A stretch of DNA of 64,000 nucleotides from Brachypodium distachyon (lineage: Eukaryota > Streptophyta > Magnoliopsida > Poales > Poaceae). The number at the start of each line of letters is the position of its first letter. Position 1 is the stretch's first letter. This document shows, piece after piece, positions 1 to 12,806 of this stretch. The position numbers and the translations under genes were made by a program. Below the pieces are notes generated by a model. The model saw nothing but the letters and a program-made list of their open reading frames with translations. It was not told the DNA's origin and made no database searches. Location: positions 47,023,237-47,087,236 of the forward strand of contig NC_016133.3 in assembly GCF_000005505.3 (NCBI RefSeq), in the 5' to 3' direction.

Positions 1-127
1 CGCCCCCCCTCCCCCCCTCTTATTGAAATCCTGGCTCCGCCCCTGCTTGGAGGGCCATGGAAAGAGTTCTCACACCGGTGAAGTCTAACATTTAATCTTG
101 GTAAAAAAAAAGTTTATCATCGTAGTA

Positions 128-217
128 ACCCTGATCCAAAATAGGTGTCGCAGTTCTGAACTAGCCTTGAATTAGACTTAGTTCAAACTTGAGACACTTA
201 TTTTGGATCGGAGGGAA
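128..217. mobile_element. Stowaway-like MITE
   Basis: The ends are imperfect inverted repeats (CCCTGATCCAAAATA at the left, TATTTTGGATCGGAGGG at the right) flanked by TA on both sides. This is the signature of Stowaway (Tc1/mariner) elements. It has no coding capacity. The boundaries were read by eye. Confidence 0.75.
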
Positions 218-273
218 TACTAAAGTTCTCTTTTCATGTTTATTACTCCATATGTTATATTACAAAACACATA

Positions 274-398
274 GCTCCTCCGTCCAACAAAAGATGTTTT
301 AAGTTTGCTAAAATTTGAATGTATCTAGACATGACTTAATATATATAGATGTATTCAAATTTAGTCAAAATTTAGACATCTTTTATTGGATGGAGAAA
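274..398. mobile_element. Stowaway MITE
   Basis: The left end CTCCTCCGTCCAACAAAAG pairs with CTTTTATTGGATGGAG at the right end, with TA flanks. It belongs to the same subfamily as the elements at 3621, 4724 and 33829, which share the internal ATGTATCTAGACATGACTTA-type core. Confidence 0.8.
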
Positions 399-483
399 TA
401 GCATAAATTTGTTGACAGAAATCATTCCAATTTCGTATATGAACCGGAAAAGGAAAAACACAAAATAGGCTGCCCAAGATTGA

Positions 484-1299
<816 letters not shown>

Positions 1300-3327
1300 A
1301 GGCCTTGTGGACGGAGCTTCTGCTGACCGCTAGGATCCTTGCTTCTTTTCTGTGTTCTTGCCATGTCTATGGGTTGTGTTCGTAGGAATATGAGATGTGT
1401 GCGTACCGCTGTGTTAGATGGGTAACCTGCCTGTTATCTTGTGTTGCTGTAATGGTTCTGACTTATCTGAGAAGGAAATGCAATGCTACTTTGTTATGTT
1501 CTCACCAATTGCCATCATGTTCTGTTCGTGCATCTGATATCTCCTGGTTTAATGTTTGGGTATTTGACGGGTGCTTATGTTTCTTATACAATCTTGTTCT
1601 GGTGTTTTGAATTTAGTAAGTGCCACTTTGTGTAGCCAGGAGTTCAATTTCAGCAGTTTCCAGTCGAGGGAACCATTGTGCAAGATAAATTTCAGGACTT
1701 CATATTTCATCGAGCAGTACAATAAAAGTGTGTTATGAAAATAGAGATTAAACTAGAAACGAGAGACACGAATTTAACGTGGAAACTCTCGTGGAAAAAA
1801 CCATGGACGCACGAAGGCGAAACTTCACTATATTGAAGTATTACAAGCACGAGACGACATGCCGTCTTTAGGCGAGACTACATGAGGTATATATAACGGA
1901 CAATAAACATGAAACTAAAACAAAATCTAAACCTATCCTGCTACGTCTAAAAGAGTTGTACCGGATTCGGATCATATTTCAACAAAGTGATAATATCTGC
2001 AGATTTGTTTATGCGATCCGTAGGACAAGCTGAGATACAAACATGCACTACATGGTTATTTACAGGCCATTGCTATTTAGTCACCAAGAATGGCATTTGC
2101 TACAACAAGAGTCTACCCATCTGACCATGGTTCGTTGCAATGTGCTGGCCCTGCACAGTTGCACGTACAGGGGATGGATGTTTGCACATGAATGTGTCGT
2201 GATCTGTATCCTTCAGTTGGAGTGAGATTAAGCCTCTGATTAACATAACCGAAAACATCTGGATTTTAGAAACCAGTTCTGTCCGAGACTTGCAGTTGCA
2301 GTGGAGCCATACACGATTTGTTGCATTGTGATTTGTGAATGCTGCTTGGCTTGCACATAATGATATTGGATGTGTTCAGGCAAATGTCTTCCCTGTCTAT
2401 GCTAATCTCCAATTTCCGATTGATAATCAGACACGATCTGACTTTGATAAGTCAGCTCAATCTTCCAGGCCTCCTGAAGTTTCCATTCTATCAGTTATAA
2501 TCCAAAACAGATATACCTTTATCACTTGTGATAAGGCCATTGATTTCTACAAACCCTGAGAAGATGGAAAGCAAATTGCTAAAACCTCGGCCAAGAAGGA
2601 AATGACAGAGCCCAAGAGTAAGAAAGTGTTTTGTGGCTGTACTTGCGCTTCTTCGTCCATCAATGAAGATGACACGCTGCTCGGCATGTTCAAGAATAAA
2701 AGACTAATGAAAGTATGCATTCATTTTAACTATAAAGAAAAGAAGCAACTGCACACCTTTCTCGTATCGTACATGCTGATTAGGGTGGCTGTTACTTGAT
2801 GCCTGGGGAGCCGAGAGACGGCCGAGTAAATTTTCCACTACGCCGGTAAGACCATAGAATGGTGAGGGTACATTTTCTTTGTCAAAAAGAGAGTTGAAGA
2901 CAAATTGGTTGTACCTCTTGATATAGTGGCGAAGCTAAGGTAAGCCTGACCGCATCCTTTCACAATTTCATTTGCCCCATTCGAAATGGACACGAAAGGT
3001 CAATCCTCTGAATACAGGAAAAAAAAACTGAAGTAACATAATATATTTGGTAAGGAAATGACCAAGTACACATAAGTCTGCAGAAGCACATGAATATTAT
3101 GACATAAGCTTATACTGTAGATATTCTGAGTATGCTTGAGTTTTTTCTGTCCATAAGTGACAAGTTATAACTTACAAGGTGCACCCAAGCCTGATATAAA
3201 ATAAAATCAAAACAATGTAATGATAGCATCATGAAGTATTACTGCATTGGACTACATGCTGTGGGGAAGAAGCTATTGTGAAAATAAGATAATCCAGTTC
3301 AAGTTACCACTAGTATTTACTTTCTTA
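1300..3327. other. Intergenic; no recognisable gene
   Basis: The H3 3' flank is AT-rich. One frame from 2335 to about 2799 stays open apart from a single TGA at about 2557-2559, and contains a Cys-containing stretch (VFCGCTC). It resembles nothing I can name, and no splice pattern is convincing. The piece around 1740-2040 looks like low-copy repeat DNA, but I cannot assign it to a family. Confidence 0.5.
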
Positions 3328-3521
3328 GAGCATGTACAATGCAAGATGTCTAGGTGGGTGCTTAGAAAAATTAACCGGTTTTTGTTAAGCACTGATGCTT
3401 ATTTAGACTAAGCAGATGCCTAACTTGGCACCTCCTCTGTACAAATAAGCACTGGTGCTTAGAAAAGTGCTTAGTTTATTTTCGTAAGCGCCTGTCTTAG
3501 CACCTTGCATTGTACATGCTC
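3328..3521. mobile_element. Tourist/PIF-Harbinger MITE
   Basis: Near-perfect terminal inverted repeats (GAGCATGTACAATGCAAG and its complement) are flanked by TTA at 3325-3327 and 3522-3524. A 3-base TTA duplication with a GAGCATn terminus is typical of Tourist-like, Harbinger-mobilised elements. The interior is also partly self-complementary (AAGCACTGATGCTTA and AAGCACTGGTGCTTA). Confidence 0.85.
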
Positions 3522-3620
3522 TTAGAAGTAACCCGATGAAATACATAAAGGTTGTAGTAGAAGCCTTGTATACACTGTAAGTTCACCGTTCACGTGAATA
3601 AAAGGAAATTAACATTAATA

Positions 3621-3739
3621 CTCACTCCGTCCAACAAAGGATGTCTCAAGTTTGTCAAAGTTTGTCAAAAACATGACTTAGTGTACAGATGCATTCAAAT
3701 TTAGTCAAAGTTGAGACATCCTTTGTTGGACGGATGGAG
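3621..3739. mobile_element. Stowaway MITE
   Basis: CTCACTCCGTCCAACAAAGG at the left pairs with CCTTTGTTGGACGGATGGAG at the right, with TA flanks. It is closely similar to the elements at 274 and 4724. Confidence 0.88.
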
Positions 3740-4511
3740 TATTAGATTTTGTAGATACGGGAATATAACTATCAGAGGGTGAGGTGTCATTTTTTTTATT
3801 AACTGGAAAGTTGAAACAGGTTTTATAACCAGCCGACGCCACCCCAGAGAGGGACAGTGAAGAAGAGACGATATTGGTTGAGACGAGGCAGAGAGGAGAT
3901 TAGGGGACGGTGATCGGGTCTTTGCTTGCCTTTTCAAATCTTAAAACACGGTCGTCCAATAAGACAAAGTTGGGCACGTGTCCCACTCGGATTGTCCACA
4001 AAATAAAATCTTTGTAAGCAAATAGAAATAGAACTACTCCCTTTGTTCTTCTTTTGTGGGCATGATTTATTTTCGCATACCAAGAAACTTTATTGTGCAT
4101 GTTTTGATTGGGCAAATTTGGCATACAAGATTGATTTGCGCCCACAAATAAGGGACAGAGAAAGTACATTGTTTTGTGAATATTTATGACATGTTGAGCT
4201 AATGACGAATCATCGTGTTCTCGTTCAACATGTTTTTCTTCGAAAGCTTGCTTGTGTTCCATTTTCTGAATCAAGGTAATTGTCATGGTGTTAATCTAAA
4301 ATCCTGCCATGGATGGGCCGGCCCACCCACGTCCGCACTGACCAAAGCTCACCGCTGGAAACGTGGTGATAATACGGCCTGTTCTGTTCCATCATAAACC
4401 CACAGGCAGCGCTTCTCCCGTGATCCCGTCCCGGGGGGCCGTCGCCTAATCCCCCTGCCCCGTCTTATTCCTCTCCACGAGAAGGGCAGGAACGCCACCG
4501 GAAACGTTTCC

Positions 4512-4681
4512 ATGGGTACCACGGACAATCCGATCTCCTCTCCTCCGGCCTGGATCCTCTTCGACTCCCAGGCTTACACCGGCGATGGCTCCAACCGCAA
4601 CGGCAGCACCGCAACCGCCAGAATGGTCAGGAGTAACGGCAAGCACATCGAGGTGTCACTATGGGCCGCTGCCCTGCCGCT
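4512..4681 (+). pseudogene. DUF1618-type gene fragment (5' end only)
   Basis: The frame opens with ATG and reads a short Pro/Ser-rich leader, then AWILFDSQAY, a Gly/Asn-rich spacer, TATARMVRSNGK, and HIEVSLWAAALPL. The order 'W(I/V)LLD, aromatic, spacer, T-A, basic, (V/I)xVSxxAAxPPL' is the usual N-terminus of the large grass DUF1618 family, whose function is unknown. The frame is cut exactly where a BARE/Angela LTR begins at 4682, and no continuation appears after that element's degraded 3' side near 8190. I therefore read it as a retroelement-truncated gene remnant. The family assignment is from memory of the motif pattern and is moderate. Confidence 0.55.
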
Positions 4682-6535
4682 TGTTGGAAATATTGCGTAG
4701 AGTTAATAATAAATTTGTTATTACTTCTTCTGTCTAACAAAAAATGTCTCAAGTTTGTTAAAATTTAGATGTATCTAGGCATGAATTAGTATATAGATGC
4801 ATTCAAATTTGGTCAAAGTTGAGACATCCTTTGTTGAACGGAGTGAGTATCATATTTTCTTGTTCTTGATAAATGTTTATTATTCATGCTATAATTGTAT
4901 TGACAGGAAATTAAATACATGTGTGGACAAATAAACAAATACCGTGTCCCTAATACGATTCTACTAGATTAGCTCGTTGATTAAAATATGGTTAAGGTTT
5001 CCTAACAATAGACATGTATTGTCATTTATTAACGAGGTAATATCATTAGGAGAATGATGTGATGGAAAGACCCCAACCTAAGCATAGCTTTTGATCGTGG
5101 CTTAAGTTTAAATTGCTAATGTTTTTATTATGTCAAGTATCATTTCCTTAGACCATGAGATGATGACACTCTTTAGTACCGAAAGAATACTTTTTGGACA
5201 TCAACCGTCATCTCGTAATTGGGTGATCATAAATGCGTTCTTCAGGTATCTCGGAAGGTGCTTGTTGGGTTGTATGGATCAAGATTGGGATTTGTCACTC
5301 CATTTGACGGAGAGATATCTCTGGGCCCTCTCGGTAATATAACATCCTAATGAGCTTGCAAACATGGGACTAATGTGTTTAGTCATGGGGATATTATTGA
5401 GGTACGAGTAAAGAGAACTTGCCGGTAACGAGATCGAACTAGGTATGGTGATACTGACGATCAAATCTCAGGCAAGTAATATATCATGAGACAAAGAGAA
5501 TTGAATACCGAATCAATTAAATCCTCGACATCGTGGTTGAACCGATGAGATCTTTGTGGAATATGTGGGAACCATTATGGATATCCAGGTCCCGCTATTG
5601 GTTATTGTATTGATCATGTCCACATGTTCTCGAACCCGTAGGGTCACACACTTAACGATTTATGTCGCTAGGGTTCGATGAGATAAATAGATGATGATAT
5701 CGAATGTTGATTCGGAGTCTCGGATGGGATCCAGGACATCACAAGGAGTTTCAGAATGGTCCGGAGATATAGATTTATATATGGAAAAGCTGTTTTAGGG
5801 TTCCGAAAAAGTTCGGAGTGTTTTCGGTATTGACCGGGAATATTCTAAAAGGTTCCAGAAGTTCTCAGAAAGTTTTGGAATGTTTCAGAATATACATGAG
5901 AATTTAATTGGGTCTCCATATGAATTAATTGGAGAAGTCTAATTAATTATCCCCTAATGGGAGAGGGAACCTTGGGGGACTCCACCACGAGGTGGAAACC
6001 ACCGTACGTGGGGAGACCATACGTGGGAAGGAGTCCTGGGACTCCTTTCCCTCCCCTAGCCTCTTCTTGGAGAAGGGGCAAACCCTGACCGCCACCCCCT
6101 ATATAAATAGAGGGGAGGGGCAGGGTGAGAGGACACACCAAGCCCTCAGCTGGATCTCTCTCCACTGAGCCATTCTCCTCCTCTCTCGTGCGCAGCGAAG
6201 CCCTGCCCGCAGAGTTCTCTACCATATCCTACACCACGCCGTCGTGCTGCCGGGATCTCGTCAACCTGTCCCTCGTCTTGCTGGATCAAGAAGGAGGAGA
6301 CGACATCAAGCCGTACGTGTGGATACCAAAGAGGTGCCGTCCGTTCGGCATTGAGATTGATCTCATTGAAAGTTTCACTACGCCAACAATGATCCCGTGA
6401 TCGTAACGCTTTGTGGTCTACGAGAGTATGATGTTCATAATCCCTCTCGTTACTTACATCTAGTAGATATGATTTTGGGTTTCTTCCGCACTTCTCGTAG
6501 GAATTCTTTTTGTTTTCCATGCAACGAACCCATAA
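4682..6535 (+). mobile_element. BARE-1/Angela-type Copia 5' LTR
   Basis: The LTR opens TGTTGGAAAT and follows the Triticeae BARE-1/Angela LTR along its length: the GATAAATGTTTATTATTCATGC block, AGGAGAATGATGTGATGGA, TAGACCATGAGAT, GGGATTTGTCACTCC, ATCCTCGACATCGTGGTT, CCCGTAGGGTC, and TATAAATAG near 6100. It ends just before a tRNA-primer-like TGGTATCATAG near 6537. Without the nested MITE it is about 1.73 kb, the normal BARE LTR length. It has many substitutions and small deletions, so the insertion is old. No 3' LTR was found. Confidence 0.88.
4724..4847. mobile_element. Stowaway MITE nested inside the BARE LTR
   Basis: TTCTTCTGTCTAAC at the left pairs with GTTGAACGGAGTGAG at the right, with TA at both edges. 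It interrupts the LTR between TTTGTTATTA and TCATATTTTCTTG, which are adjacent in uninterrupted BARE LTRs, so it is younger than the retroelement. Confidence 0.85.
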
Positions 6536-8190
6536 GTGGTATCATAGGTAGATCTATGTGTAGATGTATTGTACGAGTAGAACACAATTTGGTTGTGGGC
6601 GTTGATCTTCATGTTGCTACCTCTTTTGTGTACTTCGGATTTTGCGGGATAGTGGGATGAAGCGGCTCGGACCAACCTTACTTGTCATCATACAAGAGAC
6701 CGGTTCCGCAATTGACATGCAACTTGTATTGCATATGCGGCTGGCGGGTGTCTATCTCTCCCACTATAGTTGAAATCTGATTTACAACGGGAGGCCTATA
6801 CGGTTAATAAGCAACACGTATATCACCGTTGTGGCTTTTTGCGTAAGTAAGAACGGTTCTTTTAGTGCAGCCCCTAAAACCACGCAAAACATGCATCAAC
6901 AAAGTAGAAGCGTCTGACTTGTTTTTGTAGAGTCATGTGATGTGGTATGGCCAAGATATGATATGATATATTTGATGTATGAGATGACGATGTTTTGTAA
7001 TATTTCACGACTTGCATGTCGATGAGTTTGGCAACCGGCAGAAGCCGTATGGTTGTCTCATTAATTATTGTATGACCTCTGTGTCAACATTTTAATCGCC
7101 ATGTAATTGCTTTACTTTATCGCTACTTGTAGCAATAGTTGTAGTAGCAATAGTTGGTGCAAGCAACCATACTTGACGCCCGAGGACCTAGGCGACAGGC
7201 TGGTGATGATGGAGATCATGCCCGTGCTTTGGAGATGGAGATCAAAGGCAAATGAAGGAAATGCCATATTATGTCACATTATTTATGCATGTGATGTTTA
7301 TCCTTTTTATGCATCTTATTTTGCTTAGTTGACGACGGTAGCATTATTAGATGATCCCTTATTATTAATATCAAGATAATAATATGTTCTCCCTTAGTAT
7401 GCATCGTTGCGAAAGTTCGTCGTTTTGAAGCACCACATGATGATCGAGTGTTATAAACTCTACGTTCGCATACAACGAGTGTAAGCCAGTTTTACACATG
7501 CAGAAATACTTTGGTTAACTTGACGAGCCTAGCATGTACAGACATGGCTCGGAACACAAGGAACAAAAGGTTAAACATGAGTCATATGAATGATATGATC
7601 AACATGCTGATGTTCACCATTGAAGCTACTCCATCTCACATGATGATCGGACTTGGCGTAGTGGATTTGGATCATGTGCCACTAAACAACCCGAGGGATG
7701 TTGATTTTAGTGAGAGTTCATTAGTAATTTGATTAGTTTGAACTAATTATCATGAACATAGTCTAATTGTCTTTGCAAATATGCTCTAGATCAATGGATC
7801 GTGCTACGTTCAATATGAATACTCTCCTAGAGAAAGATAAAATGAAGTCCAATAGAAGCAACTTTACGTACTGGTTCTGTAATGTGAGGATTATCCTCGA
7901 AGCTGCCAAAAAGGTCTATGTTTTTGATGCAGCGCTTGATGCAGAACCCGCAACAACTGAGTCTGAATGTCTGGCTGACTCAATCTGAGGACCATAATAC
8001 AGTTAGGTGCGGCCTCTTGCTTGGTATAGAACCTGAGCTCCAAAAGCATTTTGAGCACCACACGACCTTTGATATGATTGGGAACTGAAAACATTGTTTC
8101 AGACCCAAGCCCGTGCGGAGAGGTATGAAGCCTCCGAAAAGTTCTTTAACTGCAAGATGGAGGAGAACAGCTCCGTTAGCGAGCATAACT
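6536..8190 (+). mobile_element. BARE/Angela leader and truncated gag
   Basis: After the LTR come a primer-binding-site-like TGGTATCATAG and the long untranslated leader typical of BARE elements. Blocks such as GGATGAAGCGGC, GGCTGGCGGGTGTCT, CGACTTGCATGTCGATGAG and GACGAGCCTAGCATGTACAG are recognisable. The leader leads into a decayed gag. Sequence with BARE identity stops near 8190, so pol and the 3' LTR are gone. Confidence 0.8.
7794..8190 (+). pseudogene. Copia gag remnant (BARE/Angela)
   Basis: The frame opens MDRATFNMNTLLEKDKMK, then NFTYWFCNVRIILEAAKKVYV, which matches the start of Copia gag (UBN2-type; 'L..NF..W..N.RIVL...K..VL'). It stops at 7986-7988. After frameshifts the gag pattern resumes as TLFQTQARAERYEASEKFFNCKM at about 8090-8160 and then ends. 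It is broken by stops and indels and cannot encode a capsid protein. Confidence 0.75.
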
Positions 8191-10138
8191 TTCTATTTTT
8201 TGAAGAACTTTTGAAGTTTTAAGAGAAACTTTCATAATTTCTGAAAAGACATTCAAATTTGTCCCATGAACTTTTAGAATTATTTAAAATAACTTACAAA
8301 ATTTCTAAAAAGAACTTCAATATTTTCTAGCAACTTCCAAAATTTATGGAAGAACTTTATATCTTTCCTAATTCCCGGTGCGTCGGCCAGTACCCATGTG
8401 TCATCCTCCTGGTCTCCACTCATCCCTCTAGCAAGCACAATGCGAACAACATGGCAATAACGTCGGGCCACATTTCTCGCGCCAGCGGTGGTCCCTGCAC
8501 CCCTGCCTTGGCCATTATACACGTCATCGTCGACCTGTCCACACAGCCCCGACAACTCCCTTCTCCTAGCGCGGTTCAATGAATCATCTCTAGTATGTCA
8601 GTGTCACCATTTGCGCCTATCTTCGCTCTTGCAACTGCAAGCGGAACCCAGTAATAGGTGAGAAGTGGTGCACATGTGTCGTGTGGTGCACATGCTCCTT
8701 GAGTCGCGCGTGTGTGTGTGACAACGCTACAAATAGTTGACCACCTACGAAATGTGGAGTACTATTAACTAAATTTTTTTATAGAAAAATGTGGAGTACT
8801 ATTAACTAAAAAAACAAATAAGTATACCGTCGTAATATATATCATAAGGGATATAATAGAACTAATTGAGAGTTATAATGTTGGTAGAATTTTCTATAAA
8901 TGTTGACTTATGACAAATGTAGAACATCTTATAGATAGAAGTATGTTGCATGCAATTCCGAAGAAAAAGTTTCATGAGCTCCAACCTAATGGAATTTTTT
9001 CTTTGTCTTTAACAACTATGAGTACCACTTGATCTTTCAAGCAAAGTTCTTGGATTTTCCTATGCTGCAATCAAACAATTTCCTCATGTGTTTTGAATTC
9101 CTACAGATTTTTTGTGCGAGAAAAATTCCTATAGAATCTAACTTGACATGACATTCAGTACTTTTCCCCCCTGTATTTTGAAATCGTGCGAATAAGAAAG
9201 CCCTTTCTTCTCGTGAGGTTCGGTGAATCCTCACGGACGCGTCAGCGTCACAAGTTGCTCCTCTAGGCCTCGTACCTGGGCCAGCCACCAGTAAAAGCAG
9301 TGTGGCGGACACGCTCGCCCTCGCTGTAGTGCCAAACGTTCCCCGTCGATCGCACACGCCATTTCTCTACCTTGCGCACGAGCCGGCTCTTTCCTCCCGA
9401 TCTTTTTTCTTCTTTTTGGGGATGATCTTGGAAGCATCCAGGCTTTAGACAAGTTTTATTTTATTTATCCTTTAGTTATTAGCGCCTTATTAATCGCCCC
9501 CCTTTTCTGCTGCTCATTTATTATTACCAGTGGAGTACTCCGTATATCTCTCCCTCCGCGTGTTCAGTGTTCACCGCCAGCCCGGTTGCCAGTTTGCCAC
9601 CAACCAGCCGAAAAGCGAAAAGAGGAGAGAAATATCGGGAAGGTGAAAAACCCTCGCTAGATCCCCTCTGGTTTCCACAAAGATTGGCGCCGCTGCTTTT
9701 CCTGAGGAGTTCGTATTTTCGGTCCTGCTCTCTTCAGTTTTCACTGGTACGGAGTGAACGAAGAAGGGATTTCTCGGTATGGTTTTCGCCTCTGATCCAT
9801 CCTGGCTCATCTCCGTTCTTGATTTCCGCTCTCCCCTTGAAATCGTCTGTGCTAGAGGAGTCAGAAATTTCGCGGTCAACAATGGGGGATTTCTCCTAGG
9901 CTGATCTGATTTGGGGCTGATTTTTCTGCCAGGGATCCCCTTTTCAGGTTTCTTCCGTTTCCATGCCTACATGGCCTTGCTGCTATAGTTGCCGTGTTGT
10001 GGAGTCTTAGCGATTGGCTGTTTCTCCCTTTCCGTGCCAGAAATCGCGGCTGCAAACTCCACACACGGTGGAAGAAAAGCCTCACCAGATACCTCAAGGG
10101 CACTTCTTGTCAGTGTTGCCAGCTCAATCTGTTGAGAG
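8191..10138. other. Intergenic region and trihelix gene 5' flank
   Basis: The region is AT-rich to about 9200 with no coding signal I trust. A short direct repeat occurs near 8750-8810. From about 9540 it becomes the leader/promoter of the trihelix gene: pyrimidine-rich, with scattered upstream ATGs. The leader may contain an intron (CTTGTCAG at about 10107-10114 is a possible acceptor), but I cannot fix its donor. Confidence 0.45.
8750..8810. repeat. Short direct repeat, about 24 bases, two copies
   Basis: The word AATGTGGAGTACTATTAACT occurs at 8751-8770 and again at 8788-8807, separated by a T-rich spacer. It may be a slippage duplication or a footprint. No element lies between the copies. 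Confidence 0.8.
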
Positions 10139-11341
10139 ATGGAGGGGAATTTGCCACCAAGAACATTGATGCCTGGAGCCCTTTCTGATGTGGAGGCGTC
10201 GTTCGAACCGCACCAGCAGCAATTTCAGTTCGCCCAGCCCCAGCTTCATCAGGGTATGTTTGCAACCCCTGCGAATCCGGTGCAGGAATTAAGCAATGGG
10301 GTGAAGACCTCGCAGAGCGACGAGGACGATGCCCTCCACCATGACCGCGGTGGCAAGGCGGCCTCCCAGTGGCACCGGGTGAAGTGGACCAGCGACATGG
10401 TCAAGCTGCTAGTTTCGGCCGTGGCGTACATCGATGAGGATGTCGAGATGGACTATGGTTCGAGCAGGAAGAAGAAGCACGCCATGTTGAAGAGGAAGGG
10501 CAAGTGGAAGCTGGTCTCCATGTCAATGAACGAAATGGGGTTCGCGGTGTCGCCACAGCAGTGTGAGGATAAGTTCAATGACCTGAACAAGAGGTACAAG
10601 AGGCTGACTGAAATTCTTGGCCGGGGAACAACTTGCCAGATCGTCGAGAACCCTCAGCTTCTTGAAGGGGTCAGCCTCTCAGGAAAGCTCAAGGAGGAAG
10701 CAAGGAAGCTTCTGAGCTCAAAGCATCTGCACTATGAGGAGATGTGCTCCTACCACAACCAGAACAGGCTGTGTCTGCTTGAAGATCCGGTCCTTCAGAA
10801 GTCACTGCGTTTAGCGCTCAGGAGTAAAGATGATCATGAAAAGAAGAGCTCTATTGGTGATGATGATGAGGATGATGAGATGATGCTTTCTGATGACGAT
10901 GAAGAAGACGACGAATTCAATGATGACACAGAGGCAAGTGCTGAAGATCATCATCACAGAAGTCACGGCACAGAGAGGCTGCAGCTTGATTATGGCGAGA
11001 CATGGTCTGGATCACATCTGTCAGAAGTTGCTGCTATTGACATGAACAAAATGCTCTGCGAAAGATCTGGCGGTCTATCTGCTGAGAAGGATTCCCCTGG
11101 TACACATGAGATTCAAATTTTGAAACAGCATCTGAAGTTAAAAGCTCAAATGCTGAAATTTAAGCAGCGACAATTCAAGTGGCTGAGGTTCAGCAAGGAG
11201 AAGGACAGGGAACTGGAGAAGATGAGGCGGGAAAACGAGAAGATGAGACTGGAGAATGAGCGGTTGGAGCTGGAGCTGACGCTTAAAGGATTAGAGATGG
11301 GTATCAAACCAAAGATAGTTATTGGAGACTGGAAATGGTAA
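10139..11341 (+). CDS. Trihelix transcription factor, GTgamma-like
   Basis: This uninterrupted 400-residue ORF encodes a predicted nuclear DNA-binding protein. An N-terminal Gln-rich segment (about 20-45) is followed by the trihelix/MYB-SANT-like domain at about 82-165. The domain has its aromatic and Trp positions in WHRVKWTSDMVKLL, KGKWKLVS and the following QCEDKFNDLNKRYKR. A conserved middle block with HYEEMCSYHN lies at about 195-215, a strongly acidic Asp/Glu run with His repeats at about 236-275, and a C-terminal coiled coil (about 315-385; KMRRENEKMRLENERLELEL). This architecture matches the plant GTgamma clade (relatives of Arabidopsis At1g21200 and HRA1) and SIP1-type trihelix factors. 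The start follows an in-frame stop in the leader. It is intronless, as is usual for this clade. Confidence 0.85.
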   Translation: MEGNLPPRTLMPGALSDVEASFEPHQQQFQFAQPQLHQGMFATPANPVQELSNGVKTSQSDEDDALHHDRGGKAASQWHRVKWTSDMVKLLVSAVAYIDEDVEMDYGSSRKKKHAMLKRKGKWKLVSMSMNEMGFAVSPQQCEDKFNDLNKRYKRLTEILGRGTTCQIVENPQLLEGVSLSGKLKEEARKLLSSKHLHYEEMCSYHNQNRLCLLEDPVLQKSLRLALRSKDDHEKKSSIGDDDEDDEMMLSDDDEEDDEFNDDTEASAEDHHHRSHGTERLQLDYGETWSGSHLSEVAAIDMNKMLCERSGGLSAEKDSPGTHEIQILKQHLKLKAQMLKFKQRQFKWLRFSKEKDRELEKMRRENEKMRLENERLELELTLKGLEMGIKPKIVIGDWKW

Positions 11342-12743
11342 GAGTAGAAAGCCTAGAATTGCTGGTAATCCTTTTGCTTGCTTCAGGTGCTTACAGATTT
11401 ATATGTAAATTTATCTGTGGCCCTTGATTAAATTTTAGATTATATCTTAGCTAGTTGATATTAGTTAAGGAATGACTATTCCAGTTGTTTTAGTGTTTAC
11501 AATTGGTACCTTTTGACCTATCGACATGCAAATTGTATGCTCATGTTGTCATTCTACTTGTCCGCTGTTATTTCTCTGCAATATTCTTTGTGTTTTGTTG
11601 TTTTTACTGTTGCCATTCTTATGACATCTCTGTGCAATTACACGGATGTCTGTCCCAGGACTGCCAGTATGCGATAACATGTTGAGGAATTGACTCAATG
11701 TGCTTATGGAACACCAGTATTACCGAAGAGTTTGCTGTCTTTACCATGTTTCCCAGGTTGATATGATCTTAGGTGGGTTGCCTTTCTTGCATTAGCCCAG
11801 TTTTTCTGCATTTCTTTCGGAGTGCAGCTCTGTCAAGTTAACGAGTATCCAAAGTTGACGAGTTCTCTTGAGTTTAGATTGTGGAACGTTGTTGATGAGT
11901 ATCGAAAGTTTCCTCTGTTGATGAGTATATGCACGAGTAATAAGATGATCGTGGACTCTGACGTGGTGGATAGAAGTCTCCTACCTGGTTCGGCGTTGAC
12001 AAGGGCTCATTGGCTGAAGCGCTGCTGTGTTTCAGGTCCGGCTACTGCCTTTTGCCCCCGCAAACAAGGATGATGTTTGCATAGTTCCAGGGAACCTGAC
12101 ATATTTCTGAAGGTAGGCTTAACGGGTATATTCTTTTCACTGTTGATAGCGTGGCTGAATGTCTCAACTCTTAAGGAGCAAGCAAAGCTGAGTTGCTGCA
12201 AACTGTTATATATTGAGGATGCCTTTGATTGCCAGTGCTGTCTCTGAATATCCATTTCCACAGAAGAATCATCTATCCTGACAAGCAATCATCGAAGACA
12301 GGCAGACAGACAGGGGGCGGCTTCTCTGACCCAGACCACCACCAGATGCATGATTGCGAGACCAAATTAACAACAGAAAACCGCCCGCTTGTTGTACAAG
12401 CACAATGATTTATATGCCAGGGCAGGCAGGACGGCATACGGATCATTATGCACGAATGGCTTTTGGTTCGTCAGGAAACTCCGGAGTCTTGCCCCGCTGA
12501 TGCCCGGCACTCCAGCGGCGCAACGACCCGGCCGTCGCAAAGTCCAAACGCACTCCACTCCCTATCATCCATGGCATATGATATGTGCAAATGGAAATGC
12601 TCAACCTGCTGCACCGCACCCGCTGGCCTCGATGGCAGCGTCGTACCGACTAAAAGCACATAAGAAGCCCGCCGGCTACATATGCGCAGATTGCTTCTCC
12701 CTGGCTTTGTGTCCGCTGCTCTAGCTTGTGCTACTCTGTCCCT
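11342..12743. other. Trihelix 3' flank and intergenic DNA
   Basis: The 3' UTR of the trihelix gene probably covers the first few hundred bases. Several ORFs of 60-111 codons occur (for example 12389-12724) but overlap in both strands without any family motif. No RNA gene or repeat was recognised. Confidence 0.4.
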
Positions 12744-12760
12744 GTCTCTCTCTCTCTCTC
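12744..12760. repeat. (TC)n microsatellite in 5' leader
   Basis: A TC dinucleotide run of about 17 bases lies 47 bases before the start codon of the small acidic MGAC protein gene. Such CT tracts are common in plant leaders. Confidence 0.8.
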
Positions 12761-12806
12761 TTTCTCGTTCTCAGCCTCCGGCAGCGGCTGTTGGTCAGCG
12801 CCGGCG

